Part shown: piece by piece, positions 34,146 through 44,010 of the stretch | How positions within the stretch are numbered: the stretch's first letter is position 1 | How the letters are laid out: the number at the start of each line of letters is the position of its first letter | NCBI GenBank assembly: GCA_004352715.1 | Contig: SCFE01000020.1 | Coordinates: forward strand, 2,333,232-2,397,231 | Source of the DNA: Hofstenia miamia | Taxonomy: Eukaryota; Xenacoelomorpha; Acoela | Direction: 5' to 3' | Length of the DNA stretch: 64,000 bases | Position numbers and translations under genes: made by a program | The notes under the pieces: model-generated | The model's database searches: none | Seen by the model: only the letters and a program-made list of their open reading frames with translations | Told to the model about the DNA's origin: nothing

Positions 34146-35111
34146 TAAACGACACTACATAAGCAAAGATTGAAATGGAAACTAAAAAAGGCGATTTCTC
34201 GTTTTGAATCAATTTGCAAAAAATGGTTTCTTGCACTACATGCTTCAATTATAAAAGGCCCTATGTTGAGTCCCATATACATGTTCAATAAGTATGAAAA
34301 TATATAAGTTTATACGTTATAACAATGTTAGCGAAATGTATATTTATGCAACGCGGGCATGCTAGCTATAAATTCGGTACTAATCGGTAAATAAAATACG
34401 AAAATAACTACTAATCTAGAGAACAAATTCTTTGAAAGTTCCAATTAATATAAAAAATCAAGTAAAAAAGACTTGATTTACACTAAAAAAATGTATAGAA
34501 TTACATAAATGTACAACTATATCGTGCATTTGGGTTAAAAATAGACAAAAAAATTTATGAATTCCCAGTTTTCTGTGCAATTCCCCTTAAATATGTACCG
34601 CGTGCTAATGCGTGTTACAATATAGTTATAATTATTATTCTAAGTATTGGTCTCTTGTCACTTTTAAAGTAATTAGCAATTTGAAACATTCCAAACCACT
34701 TACATTTAATAATTGACTGTTGCATTCATGTTTACCCAAAAAAAAATATTTTCAGAAGTATAAATTTTGCTTGAATTCAAATATCGAGCTGATTTCGAAT
34801 ATCAAGCTGCAGTCACAAATTGCTAATCTCCCTGAAAGTGATTTAATACCATAATTTTTGTGCAAAGTATTTAAAATAGATCATTTTTAATAAGATGAGT
34901 GAATTCAGTATTATAATCAAATCCTGGAAATACTGGGCAATGCCAAACAGTTGCTAATCATGCTCTTATAATTTGTACTATAACTATATTACTATTTCTA
35001 ACCATTGAGGCTTTGCTATTTTTTAAGTGATTAGTAATTAAAACCATTATAAACCATTTTATTTTGCAAATGATACTGCCTTCATGTTTACTCATTAAAG
35101 TTTTCTTTCAT
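34146..35111. other. Repeat-derived AT-rich DNA
   Basis: Includes a half copy of the 31652 MITE (about 34765-34825) and GCGTG-rich sequence related to the MULE-like arms (about 34590-34620). No gene is seen. Confidence 0.4.
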
Positions 35112-35120
35112 GTGTAGTTT

Positions 35121-36024
35121 GGCGAACTTGTAGAATAGCGACAAGCGTAACAAGCGGACTAAATAAACAATAATTTAGGGTCAAAAACGATAGGAAATAC
35201 AATAAAATCCTCAAAAAGTTTAAAATATAATCGATATAGACCGATATCTTGTCATAATTCAGCATATTTGTAGCACGCGGTATATATTTTAGGAATATAG
35301 CAAATAAAACCACGAAGTCATTTAATAATAATTATCTTTAACTAAGAATAACAAAATATAATCGTATAATTAAGCAAATCTATAAAGTTTTGGTTTAAAT
35401 TAAGTTTTGATTTTTAGTAAATTTCTTCATTAATGGAAAGGGCTTCAGCAAATTTCAGCAAAAACAAATCTCACTATTACAATGAAAATTGTCATACACT
35501 ATAAGCGATTATATATTAAAATGATATGAATTGTCAAAAAAATTAAATTTGGCTATATATGGGGTGATGGCTTCGACAGGCATTCGTTACGAGCTTTAAT
35601 CTTATTCAGAATTTAGCAATAACACTAAACAAAAATTTGATTATTTTATCGACTAAATAGTAAAGCAAACCTTAATAAACCTTAGTTTGTAATATAATGA
35701 AATGAAAATTGTAGTTAATAATACAATTTTGAAAATCTATATTACTATATTAATTAATTAAATTGAAATTTACGGCTTATTTAATATAGATAATTATTAT
35801 TAAATGACTTCGTGGTTTTATTTGCTATATTCCTAAAATATATACCGCGTGCTATCGCGTGTTACCGCGTGCTACAAATATGCTGAATTATGACAAGGTA
35901 TCGGTCTATATCGATTATATTTTAAACTTTTTGAGTATTTTATTGTATTTCCTATCGTTTTTGACCCTAAATTAGTGTTTATTTAGTCCGCGTGTTACGC
36001 GTGTCGCTATTTTACCAGTTCGCC
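35121..36024. mobile_element. MULE-type foldback element (904 bp) with 9-bp target duplications
   Basis: Long near-perfect inverted arms, 35121-35335 and about 35795-36024 (GGCGAACTTGTAGAATAGCG versus GGCGAACTGGTAAAATAGCG, continuing through AATTTAGGGTCAAAAACGAT). Immediately outside lie direct repeats GTGTAGTTT at 35112-35120 and 36025-36033. Nine-base duplications and long inverted repeats are typical of Mutator-like elements. The roughly 460-base centre has no transposase. The arms are rich in GCGTG/CGCGG motifs. Confidence 0.85.
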
Positions 36025-36167
36025 GTGTAGTTTTAGGTTCTCAGTTTTAGTAAATGGGTTGATGGAATGGGCTGAGTACTCCGACAAAATAACCAGGCAT
36101 TCCATCCATTTCAAAAGATTAACTAATATTCAAAAGTGAAATGGGGGCCATTTATAATAATCATGAG

Positions 36168-38009
36168 CAGGGATGCTATCAACGAAGCTGAATAAATCGC
36201 TGAATTCAGCACACGCTGAATTGAACCAATCAAAATTCACGAACTGGATTCAGCTAACCACCGCATTTTGCTTGCAGAGCTGTACGTATTTAATCGTGAT
36301 GTTTCTTGCACACACGTCATCGTTCACTAACTTGACTAATAAATTAATGTTTTATTATATTTTCATTATTTATTATCATTTTTAGTATCAATTATGTATT
36401 GAAATATTTTCACTTCAGATTTGAGAAATGCCTTCTTATCCAAGACATTTTGATGTTGCTACTTGCAAGCATTGTTAGGATACTGTGAAATACGTGAATT
36501 CTCATCTTCACTCAACTATCTTGTGAAATCATATTCTTACAAAACACCCAGATATCCTTACACCTAGCGAAAAAGCAAAAGTACCAAAAAAATGTGACTT
36601 ATTCACTGCAAAGAAAAGTACTTTACTAAACCTACCAATGTTGGATTGCCGAGCTATTTCAGCGTGCTGCTCAAAACGCGTGCTACTATTTGATTTAGTT
36701 GAAGACAAAGTCTTTCAATAGGCGTGTGATTGTACAGCAAACAGAGAACAAATATCATTAGGAGTTTCCGAGTTGGCTCCTGATTGGAGAGAAAAAATTC
36801 AAAAGAACTTGAGAGAAAGATTCGCCACAGTATTTCTGAACGGATAGGAGAAACCTGTAAATGGGCAAAGCCACATGTTTGCTATATCATATCCACGGGA
36901 GCAAACCAGATTTATTACCTGAAAAGCGTTGTGGTTAATGACAAAACAGCCGTTAGTATTTTTGCTATCTTGAAAAATGTTATTTAAAACCTGATTAGTG
37001 GTGGCACTAAGATTATTGCAGTTGTTGGAGATAACACTCCTTCAATCCACAGTTCTTTCAAATTAATGATTACCGAATTTCCGTCAATTCTTTATTCAGG
37101 CTGTGTGGCACATATCCCTAATCTATTGATGGTTGATGTTTTCAAACACTTGGAATCTGTTAAGCATATTATGGAAAATATTGACACTCTTGTAAAAGAA
37201 GACAAGATTCCCCGTTATACTGTCATGAGATGGAACTCTCAATACGATACCAATAATTAAAGCTTCTGAGAAAGAGTTATTCAATGGAGAAGACATCCCA
37301 AACTCGACAAATCATGAAAGACTTTGCAATGCAGTTGGATCGTGTTCAAAGTGATTCTGCGAACGTTTCCGATGTTGTCAATGTGTTCAGTTTAATTCTG
37401 AATTCTTGGTCTAAAAACACGAGGCTGCCAGATCAGTTGCGAAACGAATTGACGATGTTTTGGACAAAACGTTGGAAGATGTTCGGTAAAGGTACACTTG
37501 GCAAGGTTTTTTCCTTGTTGAGAAACGTTTTGTTTTTGGAGGAGAAACACCTGTTTGATATTTGGGAGCAAAGGGAAGATAATGTTGCCCGCAAGTGGGT
37601 TGAATCATTTTTACTACTGATAAAATTCAAGAATTTGATGCTGAAATGATCGAAATTGAGGATTTGGAAACGCTTGGTCAAGATGTTAATCACGAGAACT
37701 ACCGTATCCACCGAAGCCTTGCCAATGCTGTTAAAAAAGTTTTTGATTTCAGAGGATTGTGTTGAAAGAGCCTTTTCAAAACAAACTTTTTCATTCAACC
37801 TTACGGGCAAACCTTAAAGCCGAAAAATTGGATGATCAGTTGTATATCCTCTATAACTTTGAGAAAATCATGAACATTGCATATGAAGAAAACCAATTGT
37901 TTCAAAAAGATTTTGAGGTTTTTGAAGTTTTCGAATAGTTTCAGCATTTGGAAAATGCTGTTTAGCATTCAGCATTTTTGTGCTGTATTCAGCAAATGAG
38001 GCATCCCTG
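36168..38009 (+). mobile_element. Complete but inactivated hAT transposon (1842 bp)
   Basis: Ends CAGGGATGC and GCATCCCTG are inverted repeats flanked by perfect 8-bp duplications ATCATGAG (36160-36167 and 38010-38017), diagnostic of hAT. Subterminal motifs GCTGAAT/ATTCAGC recur at both ends. All boundaries are visible, so this insertion is fully defined. Confidence 0.93.
36427..37938 (+). pseudogene. hAT transposase pseudogene
   Basis: Fragments in three frames follow hAT order. A BED-like finger lies near 36430-36550 (HFDVATCKHC, then a spaced LTKH). The DUF659-like core lies at 37066-37260 (CVAHIPNLLMVDVFKHLES, then RWNSQYD). The C-terminal dimerisation region lies near 37750-37930 (EDCVERAFSKQTFSF, then LDDQLYILYNFEKIMNIAY). 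Many stops and at least three frameshifts separate the pieces, so no product is made. Confidence 0.85.
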
Positions 38010-38017
38010 ATCATGAG

Positions 38018-39115
38018 TAATGTTTTGTTGGAAAAGACGGTTATGGCTAAGTTCAATTTAAATGATATCTTCATGATTACGATTCATTTCTCTATACTAC
38101 TTTGATATCAAAACCTGTATACATAAATATAATTTCTTAAGAGTAATTTGATATTCCTTTGATTACGTGTATAGGCATTACTTTACATTATAAACATAGA
38201 TTTTTTAATTGTCAACAATGGCCACTGGCTTATAATCTAATAATGGGGAATTTTTATAATCACTATTTAAATTGAAAAAAGCGTTAATTTATATTTTGTT
38301 TATATTTTTATACAACTTTTGACAAATTCAATGTTGCTGACTGTGTCAGTCGGACGAGTACTGTCAATCCGGCACTGCGGTTATCTCTTTCAGATTGGGA
38401 TGTGGATGGCTGAGACAAGCATGGGATGGGACAGCACACATTTCCCTTAGTATTCAATACTTGATGTTTATGCTGAAATTTACAGTCAATAAATATTGTG
38501 GTTTTGCATGTTTCTTTGTACATGTAGTCCAATTTAGTAGCCTAAACTTTCATAAATTTAAATAATTTTATTTGAACTGCATTACGTATTAATATTATAA
38601 TTGAATCCCGTTGGATGCGATGAGGCAGAAAAATATGTGCTATGAACATTCCTGCCAATTTCACAAAGAATGCCTGAGACAATTCATTCAGCTATTGGCA
38701 ATTCCTACGTCAACTAAAAAAGTCAGGCTGTTTGGTAATAGCCCCCAGTATTTCTATCTAATTTTAATGTCTGAATGCACCATGTTTATTAATTCAAAGA
38801 TCGGTTATTGTTTGATTGTTAATTTCTTCTTATATTTTTAAAGGCGATAATTTTTATATTGAATAAGAGTTCTACTGTAAGCTATTGAAAGATGTAGGCT
38901 GTATAATTTAATCATCTCAAAAATTGAAAATTCAATAATGATATATTTAATCATAAATTGTTTTTCACTGAAATTGTTCTTAATGTTTACTGGCAAATTT
39001 AGGTTTTGTTGACATACTGAATGTCATATTTTGGCATGTAAATTGATTTACCTAACTAATGTAAACATATTTACTTTGCTGCTTTCGTTTATTATTGAAC
39101 AGAGTTTGCTTTTAG
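38018..39115. other. Intergenic, no supported gene
   Basis: AT-rich DNA with a few CpGs. A 76-codon open frame at 38611-38841 has no supporting splice context or recognisable domain. Confidence 0.35.
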
Positions 39116-39155
39116 ATGCACCGATTTTTGATAATTTTGCTGGTTATTTGTGCAG
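39116..39155 (+). CDS. Gene C exon 1: signal peptide
   Basis: ATG begins MHRFLIILLVICA, a compact signal-peptide core, ending at G|GTAACA in phase 1. The next candidate exon at 40096 continues in frame. The ATG directly follows GCTTTTAG, so this exon might itself follow a 5'-UTR intron. Confidence 0.45.
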
Positions 39156-40095
39156 GTAACATTTTTTATTTAATTATGACTGCACTTAAAAAGTAGAGCA
39201 ATTTTTATAAATATCCTTAACCCACTGGCTCTGATATATCCTGTAAAAACATATTTAACATAACGATTTCTGGAAAAATAATAAAAAATCTTTGAATATG
39301 TGAAATCTAAACACATTTTTCGGTAGCATGCCATATCAATGGTAGAGGTTTTTGCTGTGTTTTGACAATTTGAGCTAATTGACCATTTATGCAACTAATT
39401 CATCATTGCGCTCGTTATGTATAAATTGGTAACCTATGTATACTGAAAGTTGCCTTAATCTCTTTTTTATAAAGGACCCTGCTCAAATACTATATAATTT
39501 CTCGATTTTTTCAAGAGGATGGCTGCCTTAATTTGTACTGCATATGGAGCGATTGGGCTATTAAATTCATTTATCGAAAAGTTGGCTATGCCTCTATGTT
39601 TCCTGACTGTCTGCAATATAGATCATTTTTCAATACTATCAATCAGCAATATTAAATTGATATATTTCAAAATTTACTTCACCTGCAACCCTGGGATCTA
39701 AGTCATCTTGAACCCTGACATGTTAGGCTAACACGTACTTTTGATTTTTAAATTTAACAATTAAGCGATTTACAAATTAAATAGTTCATCAAAATTTTGT
39801 CAAGCACGCACTAGTGATTATTAATCTGTTGAATTTTCATTTTAGAATGGATTTCATTAATTCACAGCATGCCTTACGGCAATAATTGAATAACCAAAAA
39901 GACTAGATTTTGTGAACATCCTATGAATTTGTTTGCATTTATGAAATTATGAAAAATTAATCCTACCATAATTCAATGTTTGCTAATATATAAATAAATA
40001 AGAGTCATATTGGATATTAGACAATTATACAGCAACTCGATATTTTTTCAGGTGTTTTATTGTCGATTAACAGGATTAATACTTATTTTATTTAG

Positions 40096-40210
40096 TATCG
40101 GTGGGGTTTGGTGAAGAGTTTTTTCATTGTCGAAGTGTCGATGATAAAATTCTCAATTGTGAATTGAATAAGTCCGTTCCACCTGACAGCTTATGGCAGA
40201 TACAAGAGCG
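40096..40210 (+). CDS. Gene C exon 2
   Basis: TTTATTTAG|TA... reads, after the split codon, SVGFGEEFFHCRSVDDKIL and NCELNKSVPPDSLWQIQE, ending CG|GTAATA in phase 2. It contains two cysteines 11 residues apart. The EE..C...K.L.C layout faintly resembles the gene A N-terminus (EECIWSNGKDLSC). Other frames are closed. A 24-base micro-exon at 40700-40723 could be inserted in phase before the next exon, but direct splicing to 42384 also preserves the frame. Confidence 0.5.
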
Positions 40211-40971
40211 GTAATATGTTGTAAATTTCATGCGAAACGTGTTTAATTTCTCATTTACTTTAGTGTAAAGCAAAATGTCGCTTACTTTTTAAAATTATGT
40301 TTTATAATAAAAACAGTCCCCCAATCATGTCTTAGTAAAGATCCAACATTATATTCCTCGATGGCACGAGAAAGAAAAGTGATAGTCTTAATACTAACAA
40401 TAGTAATCATTATAGGTGATATTGTATACAAATTTTTATATTGATTTTATTTCAATATTTAAAATTAATTTTAATTGTTTTATTGATATCGATATTTCCT
40501 AAAATCAAGATTTACAATATCTTTGCACACTTTAAGTATATTAATTGCTTTATAAGATGAAAAACTATGGAAATATCACTAAACTGTTCAGCATCTGAAA
40601 AACGCGGCAAATCTGAAAAGTGTGCTATTTTCGCGCTGACTAAAGCGTTAGCTACACGACATAAGCTTTATTTTCAATCTTTATAGGAAATAACTCCAGG
40701 AAAGTGTTGGGTGTGGAGGAAAAGTGTAAGTTAAGTGTAGTTGTTGCTTCTAATAACACGAAGAACTTTATGTGCTTAAGTTTTTTCAAAGACATTTAAA
40801 ACATTGAAGAAATTAAATTACGCCCACAGCCGATGTTTTATTGTTAGGATTCGGTTAGAATGGAAAGTTTAAAGCACAGTTTGACAATTTGACCATTTTC
40901 GTTTATTAATCCCACCCCGCATTTCTAGTTGTTCATCTAAGGACATGTCTGTCTTTTGCGTTGTCTTACTA

Positions 40972-41749
40972 CTACACCTTTTTCCAATTAAAATGGCACA
41001 ACTAACATTTAAATTGTCACAACTAACATATAAATTGTCACAACTAACATTTAATTTGTCACAACTAACTTTTAATTTGTCACAACTAACATTTAAATTG
41101 TCACAACTAACATTGAATTTGTCACAACTAACTTTTAATGTGTCACAATTGTAAATCATAAATTTAATTACTAATCTTTATTGTTTTAGGGGTATTGAAA
41201 TAAAAAATTTATCTTTGCCGCTTAATTGGCAGGTTTTTTTAAATTTGAACTTTTTGTTCAAAAATTAGAATGTTTTTTTTAAATTAGGAATCGAACCCAC
41301 TTCTCTGGCAACTATATATATACACATTGGTAACAAATTATATTTATTAATTCATATTATGTAATATATACAAATATATATATTTATAAAAAAGGCATTG
41401 ATATATTTATATATCAAAACAAACTAAATAATTTTTCTTTTGTACAAATGCCAAAATACACAAAAACAACTGTTGCTTGTTATTTTTGTTTCAATATATA
41501 TTAAATGTTTGTCTTCTTGTTTCTGTTGAAACTTCGCAAAATTTAAAAAACCCTGCCAATTAATCGGAAAACATAAATCTTTTTTTTAATACCCCTAAAG
41601 CAATAAAGATGAGTAACTAAATTTATGATTTACAATTGTGACAAATTAAAAGTTAATTGTGACAAATTAAATGTTAGTTGTGACAAATTAAATGTTAGTT
41701 GTGACAATTTAAATGTTAGTTGTGCCAATATAATTGGAAAAGGGTGTAG
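40972..41749. mobile_element. Foldback element built of 21-bp tandem repeats
   Basis: The left arm (40972-41245) and right arm (about 41545-41749) are reverse complements. Each starts CTACACC..TTTCCAATTA, continues into tandem 21-bp units (CACAACTAACATTTAAATTGT and variants), and then shares an AATCATAAATTTA...TTAATTGGCAGG segment. About 7-8 units lie on the left and 4 on the right. The centre is AT-rich with TA runs. Because 21 is a multiple of three, the left array is open on both strands, giving artefactual (NLSQLTF)n and (NVSCDKL)n frames. It lies in the intron of gene C. No clear target duplication was found. Confidence 0.85.
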
Positions 41750-42070
41750 ATACGTATCCCAATTAAAATGATACCGCTAAACTAAACTTCTATCTTTCTT
41801 TCCTATGTTTTGCTTAAGAACTGATTGACAAACCAATTATTAAACTTATTGCATTTTAATTTGCACGTGACGTAGCTACATTTTTTATCATTTGGGATTT
41901 GTAGACACTTTCATATATTTAAAATAACTTAAATTTATCTATAAGTATTAAAATTTCCAAACTTCTGTAAAATTCAGCATTTAAATTTGAAGTATTAATT
42001 GTTTATATATCTAAATGTATAATTTTTTTAGTACTTTCGCCAAAACGTATGGTGGCAACATAACCTGCTT
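41740..42070. repeat. First copy of an exact 331-bp duplication across a gap
   Basis: Identical as far as I can see to 42092-42422, separated by only 21 N. It includes the start of the gene C exon (acceptor plus the first codons). Most likely the overlapping ends of two contigs that were scaffolded instead of merged. Confidence 0.9.
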
Positions 42071-42091
42071 NNNNNNNNNNNNNNNNNNNNN
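42071..42091. other. Assembly gap (21 N)
   Basis: Short N run between the two identical 331-bp copies. Confidence 0.99.
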
Positions 42092-42383
42092 AAGGGTGTA
42101 GATACGTATCCCAATTAAAATGATACCGCTAAACTAAACTTCTATCTTTCTTTCCTATGTTTTGCTTAAGAACTGATTGACAAACCAATTATTAAACTTA
42201 TTGCATTTTAATTTGCACGTGACGTAGCTACATTTTTTATCATTTGGGATTTGTAGACACTTTCATATATTTAAAATAACTTAAATTTATCTATAAGTAT
42301 TAAAATTTCCAAACTTCTGTAAAATTCAGCATTTAAATTTGAAGTATTAATTGTTTATATATCTAAATGTATAATTTTTTTAG

Positions 42384-42553
42384 TACTTTCGCCAAAACGT
42401 ATGGTGGCAACATAACCTGCTTCAATTTTTCCGATTTTTGTTCGTATAACAAGACACATATCACTTTTAACGAATTTTTAACATGGCTCATGTGGGATGG
42501 GTTTCGACTTTATCTTGGACCCTATATGCAGGAGTTCGATAAAAGCAGTGTTT
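42384..42553 (+). CDS. Gene C exon: cysteine-containing, lectin-like fragment
   Basis: TTTTTTTAG|T then ACT TTC GCC opens a 56-codon frame in phase 2 (matching 40210) and ends GTT T|GTAAGT in phase 1. The peptide has TCFNFSDFCSYNKTHITF, then NEFLTWLMWDGF. The F.FCS.N...N.F..W layout resembles the cysteine segments of genes A and B. The product would be a small secreted protein of about 115 residues. Its function is unknown. The exon start is duplicated at 42033-42070 by the assembly artefact. Confidence 0.5.
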
Positions 42554-42767
42554 GTAAGTCTTAATTATTTTTACATAACTTTTTGCATCATGTTCAAAGT
42601 TTTGATGCTAACATTGCCTTGTGCATATTCTCCATATCAGTAAACTCTAAATTAGGTCACATATATTATTTCAACAGTCGAGTTGTCATTGAATTGTCTG
42701 TTTCATGTGTTTAAATTGGAAGTTATTTTATTCCAATTCGTTATTCAATTTCTTTAACTCTTTTTAG

Positions 42768-42796
42768 GGCGAAAGCATTTTTTGAAGGAATTATGA
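42768..42796 (+). CDS. Gene C possible terminal exon
   Basis: After CTCTTTTTAG, the phase-1 codon completes as TGG and reads RKHFLKEL before TGA at 42794-42796. Very short, supported only by the acceptor and phase. Confidence 0.3.
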
Positions 42797-43415
42797 CTAA
42801 TTTTTTAACGGTGATTGACATTTATTTTAATATAGAAATATAAAAACTACAAAAAATGCTGACATCAGCATTAATAAATACAAATTAATATGCTTAAGTT
42901 ATTACTGAACCTTATAATTTGTGCTTTTAACAGAAAATGATTAAACGTTTCCCAAAAATAATAACTATTTCGACATAAGACATCTCTTAGCATATTTACT
43001 ATAATTTTTGCAAAAAATGCTAGCATCAACCAAAATGTATGGATAAAAATGTTTTTTTTGGAATTTTATCAAACTTTTTATCCCATAGTACCTTTTTGCC
43101 AAACTTCATGACAATAGCATTACTATATCAAAAATAAACCTGGGGTGTATTTTGCCAAAGATTATGGATAAACTCCAAATTTTGAATCATACTGCAAATT
43201 TATCGCACTCTGTACTTATGAATGGTTTCGATGTGGATTTTTATTGAATCAAATTTTAATTCAATCAAATCAATAATAAATGCAGAAATCATTGAACCTA
43301 ACACGTTTACTGACGAACCCGTTTAAATGTTAGATTCATGTATACAACAGTTAGCATATATTTTGAGCATGTCTAAAATTGCGAAAGGCGTATAAACCAT
43401 TAACATTGATACCTA

Positions 43416-44010
43416 AATATACAACTGCAGAAATGATAGGGAGCCGCCTTCAATCACCTTGGATGACCAAATTGTCGCTGTGCTATAATCAAGAACCGCA
43501 TGTATCGGCTTGAATCGTAGGCCTAGTGTTTTATAGAAAAAAGTAGCGCAAAAACCTCCTAAAAGCATTTTGTGACAAAAGTAAAAGTCGCAGCTTACAA
43601 AGATTGTATTGAGAAATGCATCAAAATCCATTAGAAACTATAGAGTTGTATCGAAAATATGTACCTCTTATAGAACCAATTGTACAAAGCTGATAACACT
43701 GATGAGGGCAGTTTTAAATGTAACATCGCAATGGATTTCATCAGATGTGCGTACCACTTCTAATTAAATTTGGACGTAAACAAAAAAGTTCGATCGCGGG
43801 TGTAAAATTTTTCCAAAAGAAGAAGTATCTCACCAGAATTCGTGACGCATAATTCTTGTTAAGTAATTTCCATGTCCCTGGTTCCATCGTTCTTCTTGCA
43901 CTAACGGAATAATCAGATAATTCACTAATTGCGACATAGATAGTTGTATCCTTCTCGGTGACATAACGATTTAATCTTCTCTTGTGCTCTCTTCTTCGTT
44001 ATTATAGATG
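43416..44010 (-). pseudogene. Decayed MULE-like transposase relic
   Basis: Minus-strand frames contain HKRRLNRYVTEKDTTIYVAI and SVSARRTMEPGTWKLL, then IHCDVTFKTALISVISF (compare the MULE DDE start D-x-TFKT-P), two stops, and a further frame with RFKPIHAVLDYSTATIW (compare the second acidic motif D-x-x-x-A) followed by LSFLQ, where MULEs have C-x-F-H-x-x-Q. Order and spacing fit a MULE transposase of the FLYWCH-associated type. Similarity is low, so this is a tentative family call. A GTGAGA after position 43834 (minus) could alternatively make the upstream part a host exon. Confidence 0.4.

Noticed and set aside
40869-41159. Repetitive peptides on both strands (SQLTF and NVSCD repeats)
   Set aside because: By-product of a 21-bp tandem array. 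No start, splice or codon evidence for translation.
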